A stretch of DNA of 7,288 nt from Flavobacteriaceae bacterium (GTDB taxonomy: Bacteria; Bacteroidota; Bacteroidia; Flavobacteriales; Flavobacteriaceae). The stretch is from positions 1 through 7,288 of the forward strand of contig JAUWLK010000136.1 of NCBI GenBank assembly GCA_030613745.1, in the 5' to 3' direction. Shown here one piece after another: positions 1-6,354 of this stretch (its first letter is position 1; the number at the start of each line of letters is the position of its first letter). The notes below the pieces were generated by a model. The model ran no database searches. It saw only the letters and a program-made list of their open reading frames with translations, and was not told the origin of the DNA. A program made the translations under genes and the position numbers.

Positions 1-185
1 AAATAGTCAAACTTTATAACCATGAACCTACAATATTAATTACTGATAACCCATGGTTTTACATAGCATTAGTTGCTATGATTTTAGGGTCTCAATTATT
101 TTTAGCTGGCTTTTTAGGAGAATTAATATTACGATCAAAACGCAACGAAAAACGATATATAATCAGCAAACAAATTAACTTATAA
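1..185 (+). CDS. Family 2 glycosyltransferase, C-terminal fragment (5' end outside window)
   Basis: An open frame enters from the left edge (first full codon at 3) and ends at TAA 183-185, giving 60 residues. It has one strongly hydrophobic segment (fragment residues about 18-43, containing FYIALVAMILGSQLFLAGF) followed by GELILR and a basic tail ending YIISKQINL. A DNPWFY / LGSQLFLAGFLGEL / YxI tail is what I know from the C-terminal membrane anchor of flavobacterial family 2 glycosyltransferases of the dolichyl-phosphate-mannose-synthase type, which transfer sugar from a nucleotide sugar to a lipid or glycan acceptor at the inner membrane. The catalytic GT-A domain lies outside the window, so donor and acceptor cannot be judged. 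The stop is 35 nt from the next start. Family assignment rests on tail resemblance only; another polytopic envelope protein is the alternative. Confidence 0.75.
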   Translation, partial: IVKLYNHEPTILITDNPWFYIALVAMILGSQLFLAGFLGELILRSKRNEKRYIISKQINL

Positions 186-191
186 ATAATT

Positions 192-199
192 TATCTTTG
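192..199 (+). promoter_or_regulatory. Putative Bacteroidota promoter -7 element (TAnnTTTG) of the sugar-phosphate mutase gene
   Basis: TATCTTTG matches the TAnnTTTG -7 consensus used by the Bacteroidota primary sigma factor. It lies 21 nt before the ATG at 221, which would place the transcription start near 205 and give a leader of about 16 nt. No clear TTG/TTTG -33 element is seen 17-23 nt upstream, so the promoter is incomplete on paper. The location, just after the upstream stop codon, supports it. Confidence 0.55.
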
Positions 200-220
200 C
201 CACATTAAACTTCAGGTAAA

Positions 221-1942
221 ATGGATACAAACAAAATTTTAAACAAAGCCAAACTTTGGCTAAATGCACCTTTTGATAAAGAAACACAAGAAGAAATTCA
301 AAATTTAATTCAGAACAATCCTGAAGAGCTAAACGATCGGTTTTATAAAAACATGGAGTTTGGTACTGGAGGAATGCGAGGAGTTATGGGTGCCGGAACC
401 AATAGAATTAACAAATATACATTGGGTAAAAACACGCAAGGCTTATCTAATTATTTACAAAAAACTTTTCCAAACAAACAATGTAAAGTCGCTATTGCTT
501 ATGATTGCAGGCATAATAGTAAAACTTTTGCAAAATCAGTAGCTGATGTTTTTTCGGCTAATAACATTAAAGTATTTTTATTTGAAGATTTACGTCCTAC
601 ACCCGAACTCTCTTACGCTGTACGCGAATTAGATTGCGATGCAGGAATTGTTCTTACCGCTTCACATAATCCGCCAGAATACAACGGGTATAAAGTTTAT
701 TTTAATGATGGTGGTCAGATTATTCCTCCACAAGATGGTGAAATAATCGATGAAATAAATGCTCTTGGATTTAAGGATATTAATTTTGATGCCAATGAAA
801 ATTTAATCGAATTTATTGGTGAAAAAATTGATTCTAAATTTATAGATGCTGCAGTAAAAAATGCAACAGTTAAAACTACAAAAGGACGTGAAAATATTAA
901 AATAGTTTTCACTTCTATACACGGAACTTCAATAACCTTAATTCCTGAAGCTTTAAAAAGAGCTGGTTTTACCGATGTACACATTGTTGAAGAGCAAAGA
1001 ATACCAAACGGAGATTTTCCTACGGTAAAATCTCCAAATCCAGAAGAACCGGCAGCGCTTAAAATGGCAACTGATCTAGCTGATGAAATTGATGCTGATA
1101 TTGTTATTGGCACCGATCCAGATGGTGATAGGTTAGGAATTGCTGTTAGAGATCTTAACCATAAAATGGTTTTACTTAACGGAAACCAAACTTTTAGTAT
1201 TTTAACTAATTTTTTGATTAAAAAATGGGATGAACAAGGTAAATTAAATGGTAATCAATTTGTAGGTTCAACTATTGTATCAACTCCATTAATAAATAAA
1301 ATTGCCGATAGTTACGGAGTAGAAACCAAAGTAGGTCTAACCGGATTTAAATGGATAGCTAAAATGATTCGCGAAGCTGAAGGCAAACAAGATTTTATTG
1401 GTGGCGGTGAAGAAAGTTTCGGATTTATGGTAGGTGATTTTGTAAGAGATAAAGACGCTGTTTCAGCAACTTTATTAGCTTGTGAAATTGCAGCTGATGC
1501 AAAAAGTAATAAAACTTCTGTTTACTTAGAATTATTAGAACTTTATAAAAATTTAGGTCTTTACAAAGAACACCTAATATCGGTTGTTAAAAAAGGAATT
1601 GAAGGCGCAAATGAAATCAAGCAAATGATGACTGATATGCGCAAAAACCCAATTAATGAAATTGACGGTGAAAAAGTGCAATATTTGTATGATTACCAAA
1701 CTTCAGTTTGTAAAAACCTATTGACAAATGAAGAAACAGCAATTGATTTACCTAAATCAAATGTTTTAATTTATCAAACAGTAAAAGGCACAAAAGTAGC
1801 TGCCAGACCAAGTGGAACAGAACCAAAAATAAAATTCTATTTTACTGTCAATACAGCTTTAAATGATATTGTTAATGCTGAAAATGTTGAAGCTGGATTA
1901 GATACAAAAATTAATAGAATAATTAAAGAAATGAAACTATAA
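221..1942 (+). CDS. Phospho-sugar mutase (phosphoglucomutase/phosphomannomutase, alpha-D-phosphohexomutase family)
   Basis: Cytosolic enzyme interconverting sugar 1- and 6-phosphates (glucose and/or mannose) through a phosphoserine, supplying precursors for nucleotide sugars and glycan synthesis. At 573 aa it is of the long type, like Bacillus PgcA. All four hallmark motifs are intact: the N-terminal FGTGGMRG around residues 47-54; the catalytic serine loop TASHNP at 146-151, with Ser148 the phosphorylated residue; the Mg-binding DPDGDR at 299-304; the sugar-specificity loop GGGEESFG at 394-401; and the C-terminal phosphate-binding RPSGTEPK at 529-536. The GEES loop is typical of enzymes that handle glucose and mannose phosphates, so sequence alone does not fix the substrate. 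ATG 221 has only AGG in TTCAGGTAAA as a weak ribosome-binding site. A TAnnTTTG promoter lies just upstream and a palindromic repeat follows the stop. Family call is very secure; exact substrate is open. Confidence 0.96.
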   Translation: MDTNKILNKAKLWLNAPFDKETQEEIQNLIQNNPEELNDRFYKNMEFGTGGMRGVMGAGTNRINKYTLGKNTQGLSNYLQKTFPNKQCKVAIAYDCRHNSKTFAKSVADVFSANNIKVFLFEDLRPTPELSYAVRELDCDAGIVLTASHNPPEYNGYKVYFNDGGQIIPPQDGEIIDEINALGFKDINFDANENLIEFIGEKIDSKFIDAAVKNATVKTTKGRENIKIVFTSIHGTSITLIPEALKRAGFTDVHIVEEQRIPNGDFPTVKSPNPEEPAALKMATDLADEIDADIVIGTDPDGDRLGIAVRDLNHKMVLLNGNQTFSILTNFLIKKWDEQGKLNGNQFVGSTIVSTPLINKIADSYGVETKVGLTGFKWIAKMIREAEGKQDFIGGGEESFGFMVGDFVRDKDAVSATLLACEIAADAKSNKTSVYLELLELYKNLGLYKEHLISVVKKGIEGANEIKQMMTDMRKNPINEIDGEKVQYLYDYQTSVCKNLLTNEETAIDLPKSNVLIYQTVKGTKVAARPSGTEPKIKFYFTVNTALNDIVNAENVEAGLDTKINRIIKEMKL

Positions 1943-1946
1943 ACTT

Positions 1947-1980
1947 CCCCTCTTGAGAGGGGATTAAGGGGTGTGTTTTT
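1947..1980. repeat. G+C-rich palindromic intergenic repeat with trailing T-run
   Basis: CCCCTCTTGAGAGGGG (1947-1962) forms a 6-bp stem with a TTGA loop (or 7 bp with a 2-nt loop). It is followed by ATTAAGGGGTGTG and TTTTT (1976-1980). This is the most G+C-rich spot in an A+T-rich window and fills the gap between the mutase and the exporter. From memory, near-identical 'CCCCTCTTGAGAGGGG..TTA.GGGGTGTG' units are scattered between genes in many flavobacterial genomes; that is recollection, not a search. The T-run begins 13 nt after the stem, so it is not a textbook intrinsic terminator, though it may attenuate or process the transcript. Confidence 0.6.
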
Positions 1981-2013
1981 GTTTTATCAACCATCTCATA
2001 CAATCCTATTTAT

Positions 2014-3843
2014 ATGGAGTACTTTAAAAAAATACTACGCTTCGCAAAACCTTACACAAAATTCGCTTGGCTAAACGTATTGTTCAATATTTTATATGCC
2101 ATATTTAATGTTTTATCGGTTTTAGCTTTTATTCCTGTATTGGGAATATTATTTGGTAGAGAAGAAAAAATAACTCAAAAACCAACATTTACAGGTATTA
2201 AAAGCGTTTACGATTATATACAGAATAGTTTAAACTATTCTGTTTCAAATATGATGGAAACTGGCGGAGTTGAAAAAGCACTACTATTTATTTGCTTGAT
2301 TAGTTTTAGCATGTTCTTCTTTAAAAATTTATTTCGCTATTTGGCATTATTTGTCTTGGCATTTTTACGAAATGGTATTGTTAAGGATTTAAGAGACAGC
2401 CTGTATAACAAAATTCTAGAATTACCTATTTCTTACTTTTCCGAAAAGAAAAAAGGAGATACTATTGCTCGAATGACCTCAGACGTTCAAGAAATTGAGG
2501 TTTCTTTTTTAAACTCATTAGAGGCTATTGTTAGAGAGCCACTTACAATTACTTTTACTTTAATATCAATGTTTGCAATAAGCGCTAAATTAACATTATT
2601 TGCTTTTGTCTTACTTCCTGTTTCGGGTTTATTAATTTCATCTATTAGTAAAAAACTAAAAGCAAAGTCACTTTTAGCACAACAAGAAACCGGTAACTTT
2701 TTATCGTTTATTGAAGAAACCCTTACCGGCTTAAAGGTTATTAAAAGTTTTACTGCTGAAAAAAAAATAGAAAATAAGTTTCAAATTTCTACCAGCCGCT
2801 TTGAAAAACTAATGAATAGTGTTTTACATCGTAAAAATTTAGCTTCACCAATGAGTGAATTTTTAGGATCAGCTACAATTATTGCTATTTTATGGTTTGG
2901 AGGAAGAATTGTTTTGTTAGGAGAAGATGATATGAAACCTCAGGAGTTTTTAGGATTTATCGGTTTGTTTTATTTGATCTTAAATCCTGCAAAGGCTATT
3001 TCAAAAGCTATTTTTAGTGTCCAAAAAGGTAATGCTTCCGCAGAAAGAATTATGGATATATTAGAAACTGAAAACGATATTAAAGACAAACCTAATGCAA
3101 TTGAAAAAGCTTCATTTGATCAGGATATACAAATCAATAATATTTCATTCAAATACAAAGATGAGTATGTTTTAAAAGATTTTTCACTAAGGGTAAATAA
3201 AGGACAAACCATTGCCTTAGTAGGTCATTCAGGAAGCGGAAAATCTACTTTAGCAAACTTATTACCAAGATTTTACGATGTAAATTTAGGAGAAATATTA
3301 ATTGACGGCACTAATATAAAAGATATTAAAAAAGAATCTTTACGAGATTTAATGGGATTGGTTACGCAAGAATCCATTTTGTTTCATGATACAGTAAGAA
3401 ATAATATCACTCTAGGGATTGACCAAGCTAATGATGAAGATGTTTTAGAAGCTGCAAATATTGCTAATGCGCATGAATTTATCAAAGATCTACCTCAACA
3501 ATATGATACCAATATTGGAGATAGCGGTAATACTTTATCAGGCGGACAAAAACAACGGCTCTCAATCGCTCGTGCTGTTTTAAAAAATCCACCAATTATG
3601 ATATTAGATGAAGCAACCTCTGCTTTAGATACCGAATCAGAACAATTGGTACAAAAAGCTTTGATAAAAATGATGGAAAATAGAACTTCTATCGTTATAG
3701 CTCATAGGCTATCAACTATTCAAAATGCAGATCTTATTGTTGTTATACAAAAAGGAAAAATTGTTGAACAAGGAAAACATCAAGAATTATTAAATAAAAA
3801 AGGAGCGTATTTTAAACTGGTAAATATGCAATCCTTGAGTTAA
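2014..3843 (+). CDS. ABC exporter half-transporter, MsbA-like (permease fused to ATPase)
   Basis: Inner-membrane ATP-driven exporter subunit of 609 aa, expected to work as a homodimer moving a lipid, glycolipid or hydrophobic compound outward. The N-terminal type-1 exporter permease (about 1-345) shows hydrophobic helices near 18-48, 88-118, 170-211 (two helices), 283-303 and 311-330, with a roughly 38-residue outer loop (49-86) between the first two. The nucleotide-binding domain is complete: A-loop Tyr381, Walker A GHSGSGKST 404-412, Q-loop Gln452, signature LSGGQ 508-512, Walker B IMILDE 528-533 with catalytic Glu533, D-loop SALD 536-539 and switch His564. The start MEYFKKILRFAKPY is a natural amphipathic N-terminus; no Shine-Dalgarno is visible. 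It may be read from the mutase transcript. The outer-loop codons contain a perfect 24-bp palindrome. Closest named model is MsbA, but the substrate (lipid A precursor, drug, other) cannot be read from the sequence. Confidence 0.95.
   Translation: MEYFKKILRFAKPYTKFAWLNVLFNILYAIFNVLSVLAFIPVLGILFGREEKITQKPTFTGIKSVYDYIQNSLNYSVSNMMETGGVEKALLFICLISFSMFFFKNLFRYLALFVLAFLRNGIVKDLRDSLYNKILELPISYFSEKKKGDTIARMTSDVQEIEVSFLNSLEAIVREPLTITFTLISMFAISAKLTLFAFVLLPVSGLLISSISKKLKAKSLLAQQETGNFLSFIEETLTGLKVIKSFTAEKKIENKFQISTSRFEKLMNSVLHRKNLASPMSEFLGSATIIAILWFGGRIVLLGEDDMKPQEFLGFIGLFYLILNPAKAISKAIFSVQKGNASAERIMDILETENDIKDKPNAIEKASFDQDIQINNISFKYKDEYVLKDFSLRVNKGQTIALVGHSGSGKSTLANLLPRFYDVNLGEILIDGTNIKDIKKESLRDLMGLVTQESILFHDTVRNNITLGIDQANDEDVLEAANIANAHEFIKDLPQQYDTNIGDSGNTLSGGQKQRLSIARAVLKNPPIMILDEATSALDTESEQLVQKALIKMMENRTSIVIAHRLSTIQNADLIVVIQKGKIVEQGKHQELLNKKGAYFKLVNMQSLS
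2220..2243. repeat. Perfect 24-bp palindrome inside the ABC exporter gene
   Basis: The left arm ACAGAATAGTTT (2220-2231) is followed directly by its exact reverse complement AAACTATTCTGT (2232-2243); symmetry breaks at 2219/2244. The centre holds the 8-bp GTTTAAAC. It falls in codons 69-77 of the exporter (residues Gln70 to Ser76), in the loop between the first two membrane helices where sequence is weakly constrained. As RNA it would form a stem of about 10 bp closed by a UUAA loop. Function is unknown. Confidence 0.9.
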
Positions 3844-3874
3844 TAGATTAAAAAATTAAAATTTAAGATTTAAA

Positions 3875-4504
3875 ATGAATACTATTGAAAGTTTAGAATG
3901 GCGATATGCCTGTAAAAAATTCGATGAAAATAAAAAATTAACCGAAACACAAATTGACACCTTAAAAAAAGCATTTAATCTAACGCCAACCTCTTTTGGT
4001 TTACAACCTGTTAAAATGCTGATTATTGAGGATCAAGAGTTAAAAGAAAAAATTTTCAAACATTCCTTTTTCCAGATACAAGTTACAACTTGTTCCCATT
4101 TGTTAGTGTTTTGTATAGATACTGTGGTTGATGAAAAAACCATAGATGCTTATTTTGATATGGAAAAAGAAGTAAGAGGTGTATCAGAAGAAGTAATTAG
4201 TGATTTCAGAAATCAATTAAAAGATATGTACAAAAATAAAAGTAAGGAGGAAATTGAGCAATCATCAATTTACCAAACTTATATTATTTTAGGCAACTTA
4301 ATGACTGTTTGCGCTTTTGAAAAAATTGATTCCTGCCCAATGGAAGGTTTTATTCCTGAAAAAATTGATGAAATATTAAATTTATCTGATAAAAATTTAA
4401 AATCAGTTTTAATGTTACCTGTAGGATATAGAGCAGAAGATGATATTATGAGTAAGATGAAAAAAGTTAGAAAACCATTAGAAACAATTGTGGAAGAACT
4501 GTAA
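3875..4504 (+). CDS. Nitroreductase-family NAD(P)H-dependent FMN oxidoreductase (NfsB-like)
   Basis: Predicted cytosolic, homodimeric flavoprotein that transfers hydride from NAD(P)H via FMN to quinones, nitroaromatics or similar acceptors. The 209-aa length is close to the 217 aa of E. coli NfsB. Features that align by eye to NfsB: the FMN-phosphate-binding WRYACK (Arg10, Lys14), the TPTSFGLQP loop at 37-45 (SPSSTNSQP in NfsB), IDSCPMEGF at 151-159 (LDAVPIEGF), the strand and turn LPVGYRAEDD at 181-190, and the C-terminal KVR at 197-199 matching the FMN-contacting Lys-x-Arg. The NfsB flavin-contact region around Asn71 here reads FQIQVTT, so that contact may differ. ATG follows an A-rich AAGATTTAAA leader without Shine-Dalgarno. 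It starts 31 nt after the exporter stop with no promoter or terminator between, so the two are probably cotranscribed. Physiological substrate unknown. Confidence 0.92.
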   Translation: MNTIESLEWRYACKKFDENKKLTETQIDTLKKAFNLTPTSFGLQPVKMLIIEDQELKEKIFKHSFFQIQVTTCSHLLVFCIDTVVDEKTIDAYFDMEKEVRGVSEEVISDFRNQLKDMYKNKSKEEIEQSSIYQTYIILGNLMTVCAFEKIDSCPMEGFIPEKIDEILNLSDKNLKSVLMLPVGYRAEDDIMSKMKKVRKPLETIVEEL

Positions 4505-4519
4505 TATACACCTTATGTT

Positions 4520-4639
4520 TGACAGCTGGTTTGGAGCTTGGAGCATGAAGACAGAAGAGAAAAAAGTAAGAAGAAAGTAGTAAGAAGTATTTTACCAAAT
4601 ATCAATAATAAAGAATCAAAAGTTAATTAAAACCTGTCA
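4520..4639. repeat. Degenerate purine-rich repeat segment flanked by imperfect inverted ends
   Basis: The first part of the 274-nt gap between the reductase and dipeptidase genes. TTGGAGC occurs twice in tandem (4531-4544), then a strongly purine-biased run follows (38 of 44 bases purine at 4545-4588), with AGTAAGAAG at 4565-4573 and again at 4579-4587 (14-nt offset). TGACAGCTGGTTT (4520-4532) and AAACCTGTCA (4630-4639) form an imperfect inverted pair around it, differing by two inserted bases. It does not code for a convincing protein. It looks like decayed heptamer-type repeat DNA; no mobile-element gene is present. Confidence 0.45.
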
Positions 4640-4661
4640 TTTGATAAAGAAACACACTAAT

Positions 4662-4677
4662 TCCAATAGCTGTTGGA
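4662..4677. promoter_or_regulatory. Imperfect 16-bp dyad upstream of pepD, possible operator
   Basis: TCCAATAGCTGTTGGA is symmetric at 14 of 16 positions (only T4667/G4672 mismatch) and lies 50 nt upstream of the putative pepD -7 element. The position would suit an activator or upstream repressor site. A dyad of this quality is expected by chance several times in a window this long, so this is only a candidate. Confidence 0.2.
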
Positions 4678-4726
4678 TGTATAATTTTAACTAAATTTTA
4701 GACCAATTAACCATTACAAATTTTAA

Positions 4727-4734
4727 TACCTTTG
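4727..4734 (+). promoter_or_regulatory. Putative Bacteroidota promoter -7 element (TAnnTTTG) of pepD
   Basis: TACCTTTG is an exact match to TAnnTTTG. The predicted start near 4741 would give a leader of about 38 nt, A-rich and lacking Shine-Dalgarno. No TTG -33 element sits at the usual 17-23 nt spacing. The 274-nt upstream gap and the absence of any other match near the gene favour this as the dipeptidase promoter. Confidence 0.6.
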
Positions 4735-4778
4735 AAAATCCAAACAAATAAATCTTTTTAAAACATAAAATTAACACA

Positions 4779-6236
4779 ATGAATCAAGACATAAGAAACC
4801 TAGAACCAAATAGATTATGGAATAATTTTTCTGACTTAAATGCAGTACCTCGTGGTTCAAAAAAAGAAGAACGAGTAATTGCTTTTATGGTTGCATTTGG
4901 TAAAAAATTAGGATTAGAAACCATAGTTGACACTATTGAAAATGTGATTATCAAAAAACCTGCGACTCCAGGAATGGAAAATCGTAAAACAATTGTATTA
5001 CAATCACATTTGGATATGGTACACCAAAAAAATTCTGATACTGATTTTGATTTTGACAAAGAAGGAATAAAAATGATAATAGATAGTGATTGGGTTAAAG
5101 CTGACGGAACAACTTTAGGTGCAGATAACGGACTTGGTGTTGCGGCAATAATGAGTATTTTAGAATCTAAAGATATTCCGCACCCTGCAATTGAAGCTTT
5201 ATTTACTATTGATGAAGAAACTGGTATGACTGGTGCAATGGGCCTACAAGCTGGTTATTTAGATGGTGAAATTTTATTGAATTTGGATACCGAAGAAGAT
5301 GATGAAATTGACATAGGTTGTGCAGGAGGAATTGATGTAACAGCAACAAAAAATTACGAAGAAGAGGATCTTAATGGCAATTGCAAAGCTTTTCATATTT
5401 CTGTGACTGGTTTAAAAGGAGGACATTCAGGTATGGATATTCACCGCGGTTTTGGTAATGCCAATAAAATTATGAATCGTATTTTAATGGCTACTGAAAA
5501 ATTAATTCAGATTAGTGAAATAAAAGGAGGAAGCTTACGTAATGCAATTCCTAGAGAAAGTTTTGCAACAGTAATAACTTCTACAAAAAATGCTGCCAAA
5601 TTAATAGCTAAAACCCAAGAAATCACTCAAACCATAAAAAATGATTTTTCTGAAATTGAAAACAATTTAGAGTTTAGTATAGAGCCTTTCGATTGCCCAA
5701 ATAAGGTAATGAATAGAGAAGTTCAATCTCAATTACTAGCAGCAATTAAAAATGCACATAATGGCGTTTATAAAATGAGTGAAGAAATGGATGATTTGGT
5801 TGAAGCTTCTAACAATGTAGCTAAGGTAACTGTTAATAACGGTACAATCCAAATAGACTGTTTAACTAGATCTTCAGTAGATGAAAGCAAAATGGAAGTA
5901 GCCAATTTATTAAGATCTGCTTTTGAAAAAGAAGAATTTAAAGTAGAATTTTCAGGATCTTATCCGGGTTGGCAACCTAATGCCAATTCGCCAATTTTAA
6001 GTGTAATGGAAAAATTATACGAAAATATTTTTAACAAAAAACCTGATGTTGTTGCCTGTCATGCAGGATTGGAATGTGGAATTTTAGGAACAAATTACCC
6101 TGATATGGATATGATCTCATTTGGACCAACTATCAAAGGAGCACATTCACCAGATGAAAGAGCTAATATTAAATCAACCCAAAAATTCTGGAAATATTTA
6201 TTAGAAATTTTAAAGAATATTCCTGTTAAAGCATAA
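4779..6236 (+). CDS. pepD: Aminoacyl-histidine dipeptidase (cytosolic Xaa-His dipeptidase, peptidase family M20C)
   Basis: Cytosolic di-zinc peptidase that splits dipeptides such as carnosine-type Xaa-His and other unblocked dipeptides for amino-acid recycling. The 485-aa length equals that of E. coli PepD. Family residues are all visible: SHLDM with zinc ligand His77 and Asp79; GADNG with bridging Asp116; IDEETG with catalytic base Glu146 and ligand Glu147; NLDTE with ligand Asp170; GGHSG with His216 in the lid/dimerisation domain; and GAHSPDE with C-terminal ligand His456. The catalytic domain spans about 1-190 and 395-485, with the lid domain inserted at about 200-390. Opening MNQDIRNLEPNRLW is a typical PepD start; the leader AAAATTAACACA has no Shine-Dalgarno. 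It appears to be a single-gene unit, with its own -7 element upstream and a strong terminator 48 nt after the stop. Nothing is truncated or missing. Confidence 0.96.
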   Translation: MNQDIRNLEPNRLWNNFSDLNAVPRGSKKEERVIAFMVAFGKKLGLETIVDTIENVIIKKPATPGMENRKTIVLQSHLDMVHQKNSDTDFDFDKEGIKMIIDSDWVKADGTTLGADNGLGVAAIMSILESKDIPHPAIEALFTIDEETGMTGAMGLQAGYLDGEILLNLDTEEDDEIDIGCAGGIDVTATKNYEEEDLNGNCKAFHISVTGLKGGHSGMDIHRGFGNANKIMNRILMATEKLIQISEIKGGSLRNAIPRESFATVITSTKNAAKLIAKTQEITQTIKNDFSEIENNLEFSIEPFDCPNKVMNREVQSQLLAAIKNAHNGVYKMSEEMDDLVEASNNVAKVTVNNGTIQIDCLTRSSVDESKMEVANLLRSAFEKEEFKVEFSGSYPGWQPNANSPILSVMEKLYENIFNKKPDVVACHAGLECGILGTNYPDMDMISFGPTIKGAHSPDERANIKSTQKFWKYLLEILKNIPVKA

Positions 6237-6284
6237 AATTAATTTATTTGGTTTTAAAAATTATAACCTTTTAAATTTAATATT

Positions 6285-6322
6285 AAAATGAAGTTTTACC
6301 ATTTGTGTAAAGCTTCATTTTT
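6285..6322 (+). terminator. Strong intrinsic terminator after pepD
   Basis: Arms 6285-6299 (AAAATGAAGTTTTAC) and 6307-6321 (GTAAAGCTTCATTTT) pair over 15 bp with one G-U wobble (T6294/G6312) and a 7-nt loop (CATTTGT). The 3' arm runs into TTTTT (6318-6322) and then a T-rich stretch. It ends only 32 nt before the next ATG. Because the stem begins AAAA and ends TTTT, it would also work partly in reverse, but no minus-strand gene is nearby to need it. Confidence 0.8.
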
Positions 6323-6354
6323 ATTTACTTTTATATCAAATAACCATATTAATT

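Noticed and set aside
182..194. A/T-only dyad ATAAAT-A-ATTTAT over the glycosyltransferase stop and the mutase -7 box
   Set aside because: Low complexity and short; indistinguishable from general A+T richness.
360..542. 60-codon plus-strand frame inside the mutase gene
   Set aside because: It overlaps the catalytic N-terminal domain in another frame; product is low-complexity and unconvincing.
715..1113. 132-codon open frame on the minus strand within the phospho-sugar mutase gene
   Set aside because: It lies antisense to well-conserved mutase codons, including the DPDGDR region; its Ser/Ile-rich product resembles no known protein and it has no leader or promoter of its own. It is a shadow frame.
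1743..1760. Inverted repeat TTGATTT-ACCT-AAATCAA in the mutase gene
   Set aside because: Seven-bp A/T-rich arms are expected by chance about once per window; lies in ordinary coding sequence.
4078..4093. Dyad ACAAGTT-AC-AACTTGT in the nitroreductase gene
   Set aside because: Same reasoning: arms of this length are expected by chance, and no promoter is nearby.
4515..4580. Possible 21-residue peptide (opens MFDSWFGAW, ends basic) across the purine-rich repeat
   Set aside because: It has no ribosome-binding or promoter signal, and its composition follows directly from the repeats TTGGAGC and AGAAG; most likely accidental.
4784..5059. 91-codon minus-strand frame opposite the start of pepD
   Set aside because: It is the complement of conserved PepD residues including SHLDM; no independent coding signal.
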